This document shows positions 39,449 to 48,490 of a stretch of 64,000 nt of DNA, piece by piece. The notes under the pieces are model-generated. The model did not search any database. It was given only the letters and a program-made list of their open reading frames with translations, and was not told the DNA's origin. How positions within the stretch are numbered: position 1 is the first letter of the stretch; each line of letters begins with the position of its first letter. The translations under genes were made by a program, and so were the position numbers. This DNA comes from Cellulomonas sp. P24 (GTDB lineage Bacteria; Actinomycetota; Actinomycetes; Actinomycetales; Cellulomonadaceae): NCBI RefSeq assembly GCF_024704385.1, contig NZ_JAJDFX010000002.1:2170001-2234000 (forward strand). Reading direction: 5' to 3'.

Positions 39449-39918
39449 GCGGCGCCACGGGCGACGACCGACTGCGGCAGGAGGTGGCCTCCCGGCTGGG
39501 AGCGGTCGTCGGTCGCATCGCGCGCCGCACCCGTCCCTCGCGCGGCGAGCTGTCCGTCGGTCACTTCTCGACGCTCGCCACGCTCGCCCGGCGCGGACCG
39601 CAGCGCCCGAGCGACCTGGCGCGGGCCGAGCGGGTCGCCGCCCCGACGATGACGCGGATCATCTCGGTGCTCGAGAGCCGTCACCTCGTCGAGCGGCACC
39701 AGACGCCCACCGACGCCCGCTCCGTGACGGTCGCGATCACCCCGGAGGGCCGACGCCTGCTCGACGAGGCGCGGGCCGAGCGGAGCACGTCCGTCGCCGA
39801 GCTCCTCGAGGTCCTCGACGACGACCAGCTCGCCAGGGTCGCGGCGGTGCTCGACGTCCTCGACCTCATGACGGTCGAGGGGTGGGAGCACGGTGGGGTG
39901 CCGGCGGCGTCGACGTGA
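39445..39918 (+). CDS. MarR family transcriptional regulator
   Basis: A 157-residue winged-helix dimer. The DNA-binding region is [29 protein letters not shown] near residues 52-80, followed by the wing [19 protein letters not shown] near 85-105. The ATG at 39445 overlaps the MFS stop. MarR proteins usually repress their adjacent pump and release DNA when they bind a phenolic or similar ligand; here the probable target is the palindrome at 37651. Confidence 0.92.
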   Translation: MSGATGDDRLRQEVASRLGAVVGRIARRTRPSRGELSVGHFSTLATLARRGPQRPSDLARAERVAAPTMTRIISVLESRHLVERHQTPTDARSVTVAITPEGRRLLDEARAERSTSVAELLEVLDDDQLARVAAVLDVLDLMTVEGWEHGGVPAAST

Positions 39919-39996
39919 GCGTCCACGGGATCCTCCGGCGGTGGCGGGCTGCCGCCACCCGGAACGTGCTCGTCGCCCGTGAGTGCGCAGGTGCCC

Positions 39997-41019
39997 TCAG
40001 CCGGAGCTGACCTCCGCGGCGTCGAGGCCCGGCCCGGACCCGAAGCCGTCGACGTCGCACCGACCGGGCATCTCCCACGGAAGGCCGTCCCCGACGAGCG
40101 GACGTTCGGCCGTGCTCACGAGCCGTCCCGAGTCCGCTGTGACGCAGTTCCGGCCGTCGCGCTTGCTCTCGTACATCAGCCGATCAGCGCGGTCGACCAG
40201 GTCGAGAGCCGCTTCGGTCGGCCGGGCCATGGTCGCGCCGACGGAGACGGTTACGCGGAGCTCGGCGTCGCCCACCCGAAGCCAGGAGTTCTCCACGAGC
40301 ATGCGCACGCGCTCCGCCACGACCTCGACGTCGGACGCTCCCACGCCCGGGAGCAGCACGACGAACTCCTCGCCGCCCCAGCGGATCGCCGCATCGTCAC
40401 CCCGCAGCGCCCCGGAGATCGACAGGCCGACCATCCGCAGCACGGCATCGCCGGTCCGGTGGCCGTACCGGTCGTTGACCTGCTTGAAGTGGTCGACGTC
40501 GAGGAACAGCACCCCGAGAGTGGCGGCTCCGTCAGCGACGGCGGCCACCAGCGGAGCGAGCTTCAGCTCGCCGAACCGTCGTGAGGTGATGCCGACGACC
40601 GGGTCGAGCGACGGGTCGTCATGCGCGCGTGCGTCCTGCCGGTCCCGGGCCGCACCACGCGGGGTGAACACCTCGGCGGCACCGACGATCTGACCGGACG
40701 CGTCGCGGATCGCCTCACCCCGGATCGTCACCGGGACCCGATGACCGTCCCGGTGATGGAGGTACATGCGTGCTTCGCGGGGCCTGCCGTCCTTCATCAC
40801 GCCGGCGAGCGGGCAGCCGTGCAGGCAGACCTGCCGTCCGGCGTCGTTCACGTGCCGCAGGATCCCCTCGGCGCAGCTTCGCCCGACCACGGCGTCGGCC
40901 GTGTAGCCGGTGACGTCCACGGCCCCGGCGCTCCAGTAGGTGATGCGCCGGTCCGTGCTCACGAAGTACACGCCGTCGGAGACACGGTCGATCAGGTGGG
41001 CGTAGAACTCGGCATCCAC
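39997..41019 (-). CDS. PAS-GGDEF diguanylate cyclase
   Basis: 340 residues from GTG 41019, chosen because GAGGAG lies upstream; an ATG at 41154 would add 45 residues. A PAS domain spans residues 1-125 (DRVSDGVYFVSTDRRITYWSAGA near the start). It contains Cys residues in VCLHGCPLAG. The GGDEF domain starts near residue 170; the active motif reads RWGGEEF and a product-inhibition I-site RGDD lies five residues before it. It should make cyclic di-GMP and be feedback-inhibited. It is divergent from the next two genes. Confidence 0.88.
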   Translation of the reverse strand: MDAEFYAHLIDRVSDGVYFVSTDRRITYWSAGAVDVTGYTADAVVGRSCAEGILRHVNDAGRQVCLHGCPLAGVMKDGRPREARMYLHHRDGHRVPVTIRGEAIRDASGQIVGAAEVFTPRGAARDRQDARAHDDPSLDPVVGITSRRFGELKLAPLVAAVADGAATLGVLFLDVDHFKQVNDRYGHRTGDAVLRMVGLSISGALRGDDAAIRWGGEEFVVLLPGVGASDVEVVAERVRMLVENSWLRVGDAELRVTVSVGATMARPTEAALDLVDRADRLMYESKRDGRNCVTADSGRLVSTAERPLVGDGLPWEMPGRCDVDGFGSGPGLDAAEVSSG

Positions 41020-41280
41020 CGCGGCAGTCTCCTCGCTGAGTCCGGGGAATGGGGCGTTCCGGAAGATATCGGCAGGTCGCGGGGTCGACTTGCGTCGCCA
41101 CGATGCCGGCTTCGGCAGCCGTCGCCGCACGCCCACCCGGGCAGCACCGGTCATCACCGGGCTCCGAGCATCATCAGACGGTCCTGCGATGCCGATACCC
41201 CCAGGGTGAACCGGAGCGAAGATCTCGTCGACGCGACGCGACCTGATCGCGGCGCGTCGACAGGTCGTGTCCCGGACGCG

Positions 41281-42264
41281 ATGGCCCGCTGGCTCGCCCG
41301 GGTCCTGACGCGCAGCGAGCGGCAGCAGCGCGTCGGCGTCATGGGTCGCCTCGGCCTGACGATGGTCGGGTTCGGCGTGATGTGTGGACTGGTCTTCCCG
41401 GCGTTCCTCGAGCGGATGGCGATCGCGACCCCCGACGAGGCGTGGTCCGTCCCGTCGCGCATCGCGTGCCTGGCGGCCGGGCTGCTGGTCGGCGGGTTCA
41501 ACTTCGGGCTCGCCAACCTCGTCGTGGGCAGCCGGCTCGGCAGCATGTCTCGCCAGATGCACCGCGTCGACGAGATCGTGCGCGCCGCCACCCGGGCCGG
41601 GGACTGGTCCGAGCTGAGCGTCGCGAGCTGTCGGCTGCCCGTGACGTCCCGGGACGAGTTCGGCGAGGCGGCGCTCGCGTTCAACACCCTGGTCAGCGCG
41701 CTCGACGGCAACGTCGCCGAGCGCCGACGCCTGGAGGCGGCCCTCTACCACCAGGCCTTCCACGACCCGCTCACCGAGCTCGCGAACCGGGCGTTGTTCG
41801 TCGACCGCAGCGAGCACGCCCTGGACCGCGCCAAGCGCGACGGAACCCGGCTCGCGGTGCTGTTCGTCGACCTCGACGGGTTCAAGTCGGTCAACGACAC
41901 GCACGGTCATGCCGCAGGTGACGCCGTCCTCGTCGAGACCGCGCGCCGGTTGACCGTCGGACGCCGGAGCACCGACACCGTCGCGCGCATCGGCGGCGAC
42001 GAGTTCGCCGTCCTGCTCGAGGGCGCCGACGCCGACGCCGCCGCACGCATCGCCGACGACCTCTGCCGTCGCCTGCACGAGCCGGTGCCGATCGGCACGA
42101 GCTCGGCGCGCATCGGCGCGAGCATCGGGACCGCGATCGGTGGCGACCCGACGGACACGCTCGAGGCACTGCTGCGTGCCGCCGACCGTGCGATGTACCG
42201 GGCGAAGAGCGCCGGGAGCCGGTGCGCGCGTGAGCGCGACGTCGCCCAGGAGGTGTCGACATGA
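41281..42264 (+). CDS. Membrane-bound diguanylate cyclase
   Basis: 327 residues. Two hydrophobic helices near residues 22-40 and 58-80 are followed by a HAMP-like linker and a GGDEF domain from about residue 155 (YHQAFHDPLTELANRALF). The signature is intact (RIGGDEFAVLLEG) with an I-site RSTD five residues before, so active synthesis with feedback inhibition is expected. ATG 41281 is used, but in-frame GTG 41206 is an alternative; neither has a good ribosome site. It overlaps the next gene by four bases. Confidence 0.85.
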   Translation: MARWLARVLTRSERQQRVGVMGRLGLTMVGFGVMCGLVFPAFLERMAIATPDEAWSVPSRIACLAAGLLVGGFNFGLANLVVGSRLGSMSRQMHRVDEIVRAATRAGDWSELSVASCRLPVTSRDEFGEAALAFNTLVSALDGNVAERRRLEAALYHQAFHDPLTELANRALFVDRSEHALDRAKRDGTRLAVLFVDLDGFKSVNDTHGHAAGDAVLVETARRLTVGRRSTDTVARIGGDEFAVLLEGADADAAARIADDLCRRLHEPVPIGTSSARIGASIGTAIGGDPTDTLEALLRAADRAMYRAKSAGSRCARERDVAQEVST

Positions 42265-44660
42265 CACCGCTCGTGCGGCGACCCACGGATGGAGGACCAC
42301 GCGTCGCGGCGTGGGTCCCTGCGCTCGGGCGGCGTCTCGCGGTGATGGGGCTGCTGTTCCTCGGGTTCGTCGCGCCGCTGCTCGTGACCATCGAGCTCAA
42401 GCACCTCGGTGAGCAAGGGATCCGGGTCGAACGCGACCTGCAGGCGGTCGTCACCGAGCTGAACGTGCAGGACGGCTGGGAGTGGCGCGTGATCAGCGGG
42501 CGGGAGAGCCCCCGCGCAGGCCAGGGGCCGATCAACGCCTCACGGTCCAGGTCCGACGAGCTCCTCGACCGGGCTGCCACGGAAGGCCTCACCTCCGACG
42601 CAGCCCAACGGATCCGCATCGCCGGGCGCAGCTACCGGACTGCCGTCGACCAGGAGCTCCGGCTGCTCGAGGCCGGCAAGTGGGAGGAGGCCGCGGAGTT
42701 CGACGAGGCCGAGGTGGACCCGGCCTTCGAGCAGGCGTCCGCGGTCCTCGCCACCGAGGCCGCTCAGGTGTCCGCACACTCGGCGCGCGCCCTGCAGTAC
42801 AGCAACGCCGGTCCGGTCGCGATGCTGCTCGCGATCGTCGCGGTGAGCGTCGTACAAGGACGCCGCCGGCGGATCACCGTCCAGCGGGAGGCCGAGAGAG
42901 CCGGTGAGGCCCGGTACCGGACCCTGATCGACCAGTCCTCCGACCTCGTCCTCGTCACCGACCGGCGCGGCCGCTGCGTGTTCCTCAGCCCCGCCGCCGA
43001 GCGGTTCCTGAGCACTCCGGAGAACGTGTCGGCGGAGGGGACCCGGCCGCTGGTGCCGTTCGACCTGCTGTCGGTGGTCGACCCGCAGGACCGGTCCCGC
43101 GTCGCCGCCCGGCTGCACGCCGTGACGCCCGAGCGCGGGTCCGAGCTGGAGCTGCGGCTGATCGGTGGGCACGGGACGCGTCGGTTCGCGGCGTCGGTCC
43201 AGGACCTCGAGGCGAACCCGTCCGTCGGTGGCCTCGTGATCACCGCACGTGACGTCACGGACAAGCTGCTCATGCTGGGCGAGCTCGAGCACCGTGCCCT
43301 GCACGACCCCCTGACCGGGCTGCCGAACCGCACGTTGCTCATCGACCGGCTGGACCAGGCGCTGATCGCCGGTCACGGACACGGCGCAGCCCTCGTGCTC
43401 CTCGACCTCGACCGGTTCCGTGAGATCAACGACACCTTCGGGCACCACCACGGGGACGAGGTGCTTCGCCAGGTCGGGCCCCGACTGACCCAGGTGGTCG
43501 GACCGGACGCCACCGTCGCGCGGATCGCCGGCGACGAGTTCGCCGTCCTGCTGCCCCGCACCGCGGATCTCACGGCGGCGACCGGGGCGGCCGCCGCCCT
43601 CCGGGCCACCCTCGAGATCCCGTTCCTCGTCGACGGAGCCGTGCTCGACCTCGAGGCGAGCGCGGGCGTCGTGCTCTCCGGGCTGCACGGCTCCGACGCG
43701 CCGACGTTGCTGCAGCGGGCCGACATCGCGATGTACGTCGCCAAGACGGATGCCCGGGGGGTGTTCGTGTACGACCCCGAGCTCGACGCGCGCATCCCGT
43801 CGAAGGTGTCGCTGCTCGGCGACCTCCGTCGCGCGCTCGAGCACGACGAGCTCGTGCTGCACTACCAGCCGAAGGTCTCCGTCACCACCGGCGCTGTCGT
43901 CGGGGTCGAGGCGCTCGTCCGCTGGCACCACCCGACGCGAGGGCTCGTGCCGCCGGACGACTTCATCCCGCTCGCCGAGCACACCGGACTCATCGGGCCC
44001 CTCACCCGCCGCGTCCTCGACCTGGCCCTCCGGCAGGCCCGGGCCTGGTCCGACGCCGGCCGCCCGCTCGTCGTGTCGGTCAACCTGTCCGCACGCAACC
44101 TGGTGGACGACGCACTGCTCGGCGAGGTCGTCGGCCTCCTCACCGAGCACGGGGTACGGCCCGAGCTCCTCGAGCTGGAGGTCACGGAGACGGCGATCAT
44201 GACGGAGCCGGCCACAGCGCGTCACCTGCTCGAGTCCCTGTCGAACCTCGGCATCCGGATCTCGATCGACGACTTCGGCGTCGGCTACACGAGCATCGGC
44301 CAGCTCACGAGCCTGCCCGTCGACGAGCTCAAGATCGACCGGTCCTTCGTGACGACCATGGACGTCGACCCCGACAACGAGCTGATCGTCCGCAGCATCG
44401 TCGAGCTCGGGCACAACCTCGACCTGACGGTCGTCGCCGAGGGCGTCGAGACCGAGGAGGTGCTCATGGCGCTCGCGTCGGTGGGCTGCGACGTCGCGCA
44501 GGGGTACCACCTGTCCCGACCGCTCTCGGCGGTGGCGACGGACGCGTGGCTCGACGCCCACCGCGACGAGCCCACCTGGATCCATGAGCCGCAGCCGATC
44601 CGGGGGATCCCGCACCCGAGGCGTTACGGTGACCGCGACGAGGCGCGCCGACCGGACTGA
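42261..44660 (+). CDS. Membrane PAS-GGDEF-EAL protein
   Basis: 799 residues. Two transmembrane helices (about residues 28-48 and 192-208) flank a roughly 140-residue extracytoplasmic sensor. A PAS domain follows (residues 220-340), then GGDEF (about 345-510) and EAL (about 520-785). The cyclase signature is RIAGDEFAVLL, so the first Gly is Ala, and there is no I-site Arg. The EAL motif VVGVEALVRWHH, IDDFGVGYTS, LKIDRSFV and VVAEGVETEE are intact, so phosphodiesterase activity is likely. It is co-transcribed with the cyclase before it, suggesting opposed activities. Confidence 0.9.
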   Translation: MTPLVRRPTDGGPRVAAWVPALGRRLAVMGLLFLGFVAPLLVTIELKHLGEQGIRVERDLQAVVTELNVQDGWEWRVISGRESPRAGQGPINASRSRSDELLDRAATEGLTSDAAQRIRIAGRSYRTAVDQELRLLEAGKWEEAAEFDEAEVDPAFEQASAVLATEAAQVSAHSARALQYSNAGPVAMLLAIVAVSVVQGRRRRITVQREAERAGEARYRTLIDQSSDLVLVTDRRGRCVFLSPAAERFLSTPENVSAEGTRPLVPFDLLSVVDPQDRSRVAARLHAVTPERGSELELRLIGGHGTRRFAASVQDLEANPSVGGLVITARDVTDKLLMLGELEHRALHDPLTGLPNRTLLIDRLDQALIAGHGHGAALVLLDLDRFREINDTFGHHHGDEVLRQVGPRLTQVVGPDATVARIAGDEFAVLLPRTADLTAATGAAAALRATLEIPFLVDGAVLDLEASAGVVLSGLHGSDAPTLLQRADIAMYVAKTDARGVFVYDPELDARIPSKVSLLGDLRRALEHDELVLHYQPKVSVTTGAVVGVEALVRWHHPTRGLVPPDDFIPLAEHTGLIGPLTRRVLDLALRQARAWSDAGRPLVVSVNLSARNLVDDALLGEVVGLLTEHGVRPELLELEVTETAIMTEPATARHLLESLSNLGIRISIDDFGVGYTSIGQLTSLPVDELKIDRSFVTTMDVDPDNELIVRSIVELGHNLDLTVVAEGVETEEVLMALASVGCDVAQGYHLSRPLSAVATDAWLDAHRDEPTWIHEPQPIRGIPHPRRYGDRDEARRPD

Positions 44661-44695
44661 CGGGTCGCGCGGCTCCCGACCCCGGAGGAGAGCCT

Positions 44696-45535
44696 GTGCG
44701 ATCGCGTTCCGCCGTCCGTCGGCGCAGGTCCGGGAACGTGAGGATCCGCACCGCGGCCCTCGCGCTCGTCGGGCTGCTGTCGACCGGCGCGTGCGCCGCC
44801 GGCACCGGGCCGGTCGTGCCCTCCTCCGCACCGGGCGCCTCCACCTCGGCGCCGCTCGCCGGAACCGTGACCGTCTTCGCCGCGGCCTCGCTCACCGGCA
44901 CCTTCACCGAGCTCGGCCACGCGTTCGAGGCGGCGCACCCCGGCACGACGGTCAGGTTCAGCTTCGCCGGGAGCTCCTCCCTCGCCCAGCAGATCCTCGC
45001 CGGCGCCCCGGTGGACGTCTTCGCAGCCGCGTCGACCGCCACGATGTCCCTGGTCACGGACGCTGCATCGACGGGCCGGGCGACCCCCGCCGTGTTCGCA
45101 CGCAACCGGCTCGAGATCGCCGTCCCCGCCGGGAACCCGGGTCACGTGACCGGGCTCGCGGACCTGGCCAGGCCCGAGCTCCGGATCGCGCTGTGCGCCC
45201 CCCAGGTCCCGTGCGGCGCGGCGGCCGACGCCGTGTTCGCCGCGGCCGGTCTGACCCCGGCGCCGGACACCCTCGAGCAGGACGTCAAGGCCGTGCTGAC
45301 CAAGGTCGAGCTCGGTGAGGTCGACGCCGGGCTGGTGTACCGCACCGACGTGATCGCCGGCGGTGACGCCGTCCAGGGCATCGAGTTCCCGCAGTCGGCC
45401 GCCGCCGTCACCGAGGACCCGATCGTCGTGCTGCCGGACGCCCCCCACCCGGAGGCCGCGCAGGCGTTCGTCGACCTCGTGCGGTCGCCGCACGGCCGCG
45501 CCGTGCTCTCTGCCGCAGGGTTCGAGGTCGGATGA
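44696..45535 (+). CDS. modA: Molybdate ABC transporter substrate-binding lipoprotein
   Basis: 279 residues. A basic N-terminus is followed by a lipobox ending STGAC near Cys33. Mature ModA motifs: VTVFAAASLTGTFTELG near residue 58, FSFAGSSSLAQQILAGAPVDVFAAAS near residues 92-117 and DAGLVYRTDV near residue 212. Binding Ser residues of the AAASL and AGSSS loops are present. GTG 44696 follows GGAGGAGAG. It starts the modABC operon; the stop overlaps modB. Confidence 0.93.
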   Translation: MRSRSAVRRRRSGNVRIRTAALALVGLLSTGACAAGTGPVVPSSAPGASTSAPLAGTVTVFAAASLTGTFTELGHAFEAAHPGTTVRFSFAGSSSLAQQILAGAPVDVFAAASTATMSLVTDAASTGRATPAVFARNRLEIAVPAGNPGHVTGLADLARPELRIALCAPQVPCGAAADAVFAAAGLTPAPDTLEQDVKAVLTKVELGEVDAGLVYRTDVIAGGDAVQGIEFPQSAAAVTEDPIVVLPDAPHPEAAQAFVDLVRSPHGRAVLSAAGFEVG

Positions 45536-46356
45536 CCCGCGCGGGATCCGCGCCGGTGCGCCGTGTCCCCGGAACCGGAGTGCCTCCGCTCCTCCTTCTT
45601 CCGGCTGCCCTCGGTCTCGCCTTCCTCGTGCTCCCGGTGGTCGCGGTGCTCGTCCGCACGCCGTGGAGCGCCCTCCCGCACCAGCTCGCCCGGCCCGAGG
45701 TGCTCGAGTCGTTGCGGCTCTCCCTCGTCAGTGCCGTGCTCGCGACGGTGATCTGCCTGCTCCTCGGTGTCCCGCTCGCGTGGGTGCTCGCACGCGGCGA
45801 GCTCCGTGGCCGCAGCCTGGTGCGCGCGCTCGTCACCGTGCCGCTCGTCCTGCCGCCCGTCGTCGGCGGTGTCGCGCTGCTGCTGCTGCTCGGCCGGCGC
45901 GGGGTGGTCGGCCAGTACCTCGACGCGTGGTTCGGGATCAGCCTGCCGTTCAGCACGGCCGCCGTCGTGATCGCCGAGGCGTTCGTGGCCATGCCGTTCC
46001 TGGTGATCTCCGTCGAGGGGGCCCTCCGCGCCGCGGACCGGCGGTACGACGACGCGGCCGCGACCCTCGGCGCCTCGCGCTGGCTGACCTTCCGCCGGGT
46101 CACCCTGCCGCTCGTCGCCCCCGGCGTGACGGCCGGTGCCGCGCTGTCCTTCGCCCGGGCCCTGGGCGAGTTCGGGGCCACGATCACGTTCGCGGGCAAC
46201 TTCCCCGGCGTCACCCGCACCATGCCGCTGTCGGTGTACCTCGCCCTCGAGACGGACCCCGACGCGGCGATCGTGCTGTCGGTCGTGCTGCTCGCGGTGT
46301 CCGTCGTGGTCCTCGCGGCGTTGCGCGGCCGGTGGCTCTCCGGGGTGCGCCGGTGA
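45532..46356 (+). CDS. modB: Molybdate ABC transporter permease
   Basis: 274 residues with about six transmembrane helices. The EAA cytoplasmic loop that docks to the ATPase is GALRAADRRYDDAAATLGASR near residue 164. The ending FARALGEFGATITFAGNFPG is typical of ModB/CysT permeases. The ATG overlaps modA and the stop overlaps modC, giving strict coupling. Confidence 0.93.
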   Translation: MTRAGSAPVRRVPGTGVPPLLLLPAALGLAFLVLPVVAVLVRTPWSALPHQLARPEVLESLRLSLVSAVLATVICLLLGVPLAWVLARGELRGRSLVRALVTVPLVLPPVVGGVALLLLLGRRGVVGQYLDAWFGISLPFSTAAVVIAEAFVAMPFLVISVEGALRAADRRYDDAAATLGASRWLTFRRVTLPLVAPGVTAGAALSFARALGEFGATITFAGNFPGVTRTMPLSVYLALETDPDAAIVLSVVLLAVSVVVLAALRGRWLSGVRR

Positions 46357-47411
46357 CCGGCCTGCACGCTCGCCTCGGCGTCGCCCGACCCGGGTTCACG
46401 CTCGACCTGCCGCTCGACACGTCGCCCGGCGAGGTCGTGGCGCTCCTCGGGCCCAACGGCGCCGGCAAGACGACGGCCCTGCGCGCCCTCGCCGGTCTGG
46501 TCCCGCTGAGCTCGGGGGTCGTGGAGCTCGACGGGGTGCTGCTCGACGACCCCGCACGCGACCACCTCGTCCGCGCCGAGCACCGGAACCTCGCGATGGT
46601 GTTCCAGGACTACCTGCTGTTCCCGCACCTGACCGTCCTCGAGAACGTGGCCTTCGGACCACGGTCGCGCGGGGTCGCTCGGACGGTCGCACGGGAACGC
46701 GCACGGTCCTGGCTCGACCGGGTGGGACTGGCCGAGCTCGCCCCGGCCCACCCCGCCGAGCTGTCCGGTGGTCAGGCGCAGCGCGTCGCCCTGGCGAGAG
46801 CCCTGGTCACCGACCCCCGTCTGCTCCTGCTCGACGAGCCGCTCGCGGCCCTCGACGCGGCGACGCGGCTCGTCGTCCGCTCGGACCTGCGCCGCCACCT
46901 GGGCGAGTTCACCGGGACGACGATCCTCGTGACCCACGACCCGGTCGACGCGATGGTGCTCGCCGACCGGATCGTCGTGCTCGAGAACGGCACCGTCGTC
47001 CAGCAGGGCGCCCCGGGTGACGTCGCGCGCGCCCCACGCACCGAGTACGTGGCCCGGCTCGTCGGGCTGAACCTGGTCCGCGGGACGGCCCGCGGCACGG
47101 CGGTGGCCCTGGTCGGTGGGGGTGTGCTGCACCTCAGCGAGCCCGCCGACGGCGACGTGTTCGTCGCGTTCGCGCCGTCCGCGGTGGCGCTGCACCGCGA
47201 TCGCCCGACCGCCGTGTCCCCGCGCAACACCTGGGAGGGACGGGTGAGCGGGCTCGAGCAGCACGCCGACGTCATCCGCGTCCGCGTCGACTCCACGCCG
47301 CCGGTGCTCGTCGACGTCACGGCCGCCGCGGTCGCCGAGCTCGACCTCTCGCCGGGCGCACCGGTGTTCGCGACGCTCAAGGCCACCGAGACCCAGGTGT
47401 ACCCCGCCTGA
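46353..47411 (+). CDS. modC: Molybdate ABC transporter ATP-binding protein with TOBE domain
   Basis: 352 residues. GTG 46353 overlaps the modB stop. Walker A GPNGAGKTT lies near residue 35, the signature LSGGQAQRVAL near residue 137, Walker B LLLLDEPLAALD near residue 158 and the H-loop THDPVD near residue 198. Residues from about 285 form a C-terminal TOBE domain. The mod genes supply molybdate for molybdenum-cofactor enzymes; none is obvious in this window. Confidence 0.94.
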   Translation: MTGLHARLGVARPGFTLDLPLDTSPGEVVALLGPNGAGKTTALRALAGLVPLSSGVVELDGVLLDDPARDHLVRAEHRNLAMVFQDYLLFPHLTVLENVAFGPRSRGVARTVARERARSWLDRVGLAELAPAHPAELSGGQAQRVALARALVTDPRLLLLDEPLAALDAATRLVVRSDLRRHLGEFTGTTILVTHDPVDAMVLADRIVVLENGTVVQQGAPGDVARAPRTEYVARLVGLNLVRGTARGTAVALVGGGVLHLSEPADGDVFVAFAPSAVALHRDRPTAVSPRNTWEGRVSGLEQHADVIRVRVDSTPPVLVDVTAAAVAELDLSPGAPVFATLKATETQVYPA

Positions 47412-47434
47412 GAGCCGCACTCATCCGCGGGGCT

Positions 47435-47440
47435 TACCGT
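47435..47440 (+). promoter_or_regulatory. -10 element for leaderless transcription of the next gene
   Basis: TACCGT ends seven bases before GTG 47448, the same geometry as upstream of murT. No ribosome site is visible. Confidence 0.4.
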
Positions 47441-47447
47441 CTGTCCT

Positions 47448-48221
47448 GTGGGAACAGCGAGCTCGGCCGTGGCGGCCGCCGACGTCGGATCGCGCCCGTC
47501 CGTGCGCGCGACGCTCCGCCGCGCGCTGGTCCACACCGCGTACGTCGTGCGACGGTCCGACCTGGGGATCGTCGTGTGCGTGCTGATCACCGCCCTGACG
47601 ATCGCTCTGACGCTCTCGCCCGACGGGGTCGTCCACCAGGTCGTCTCCGCGACGAGCACGAACCTCGCCAACCTCCGCACCCGCCCGGTCCCGGTGCTCG
47701 TCGCGAGCCTGTTCGTCGTACCGGACCTCGACGGGCTCCTGCTCGTGCTCGCCCTCCTCGTGGCGATCGCCTACGGGCAGCAGTGGGTCGGGCGCTTCGC
47801 GACCGTCGTCGTGGCGGTCATCGGCCACGTGGGGGCGACCCTGTTCGTCGCGATCCTTCTCATCACCGGGCTCGGCGCGCACCTCGTCCCGCGGTCGGTC
47901 GTCTACGCCGAGGACGTCGGGGTGAGCTACGCGCTCGCGGCCCTGCTGGGGTGGCTGACCGCCCGGGTGCCGCGTCGGTGGCGCGTCTGGTACGTCGCGA
48001 TGCTCGTCCTGTACTTCCTGGGTCCGGCCCTGTTCGTGCAGACGTTCACCGACGCAGGGCATGCGACGGCCCTGGTCCTCGGCCTCTCGCTGGCCGTGCT
48101 CTCGGCCCGGTCGGCGCGAGCGGAACCGAACCGCGGTGAGGTCGTCGACCGAAATCTCTTGGCAGCCGGTGCCGGGCGACGTAGCGTCAGGTCATCGGGA
48201 AAGGAGGTGGTCGAAGAGTGA
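47448..48221 (+). CDS. Rhomboid-fold membrane protein
   Basis: 257 residues with about six helices (residues 40-205), resembling the Rhomba_2 (rhomboid-like) proteins of actinobacteria. The helices include GHVGATLFVAILLITG and, near the end, DAGHATALVLGLSLAVLS. The classical GxSG serine motif is absent, so proteolytic activity is doubtful. The last 40 residues are charged and cytoplasmic. It appears monocistronic. The name is a fold assignment from pattern. Confidence 0.65.
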   Translation: MGTASSAVAAADVGSRPSVRATLRRALVHTAYVVRRSDLGIVVCVLITALTIALTLSPDGVVHQVVSATSTNLANLRTRPVPVLVASLFVVPDLDGLLLVLALLVAIAYGQQWVGRFATVVVAVIGHVGATLFVAILLITGLGAHLVPRSVVYAEDVGVSYALAALLGWLTARVPRRWRVWYVAMLVLYFLGPALFVQTFTDAGHATALVLGLSLAVLSARSARAEPNRGEVVDRNLLAAGAGRRSVRSSGKEVVEE

Positions 48222-48352
48222 TGTTTCTTCGGACGCGAGAGGTGACTGCCCGCTAGTCGCCCGAGTACCTCGGACGGACTGAACCGGTCCCACCCGTTCC
48301 ACTCCATGACCCGGTCATGAGCTGGCGACGAGCGAGATCCCGGCAGTCACCG

Positions 48353-48422
48353 CAGCCCGTGGGTGTCGCGCACTCGTCCAGCGCGACAGGGGTCCGGTTC
48401 CCGGCACCCAGCCCACGGGCTG
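48353..48422 (+). other. Candidate structured RNA (three-way junction) upstream of map
   Basis: CAGCCCGTGGG (48353-48363) pairs perfectly with CCCACGGGCTG (48412-48422). Inside are two hairpins: GTCGCGC/GCGCGAC (48365-48371 with 48381-48387) and GGTCCGG-TTC-CCGG-C-ACC (48391-48408). Together they form a closed three-way junction 68 bases before the map start. A further 6-bp hairpin (48431-48450) follows. It could be a leader element or a free RNA; conservation is untested. Confidence 0.5.
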
Positions 48423-48490
48423 TTCCCTGCCCGGGCGGCCGCCGGCCCGGCGCGTCCGTCCCGGTCCGGCGACGGGTGGAGGATGTTCGT

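Noticed and set aside
48353..48422. A tRNA in the structured map leader
   Set aside because: No acceptor/T-arm geometry and no standard T-loop; the pairing fits a three-way junction instead.
48317..48490. Upstream extension of map
   Set aside because: The extension is Arg/Pro-rich, crosses the structured element and lacks family similarity; ATG 48491 has a ribosome site.
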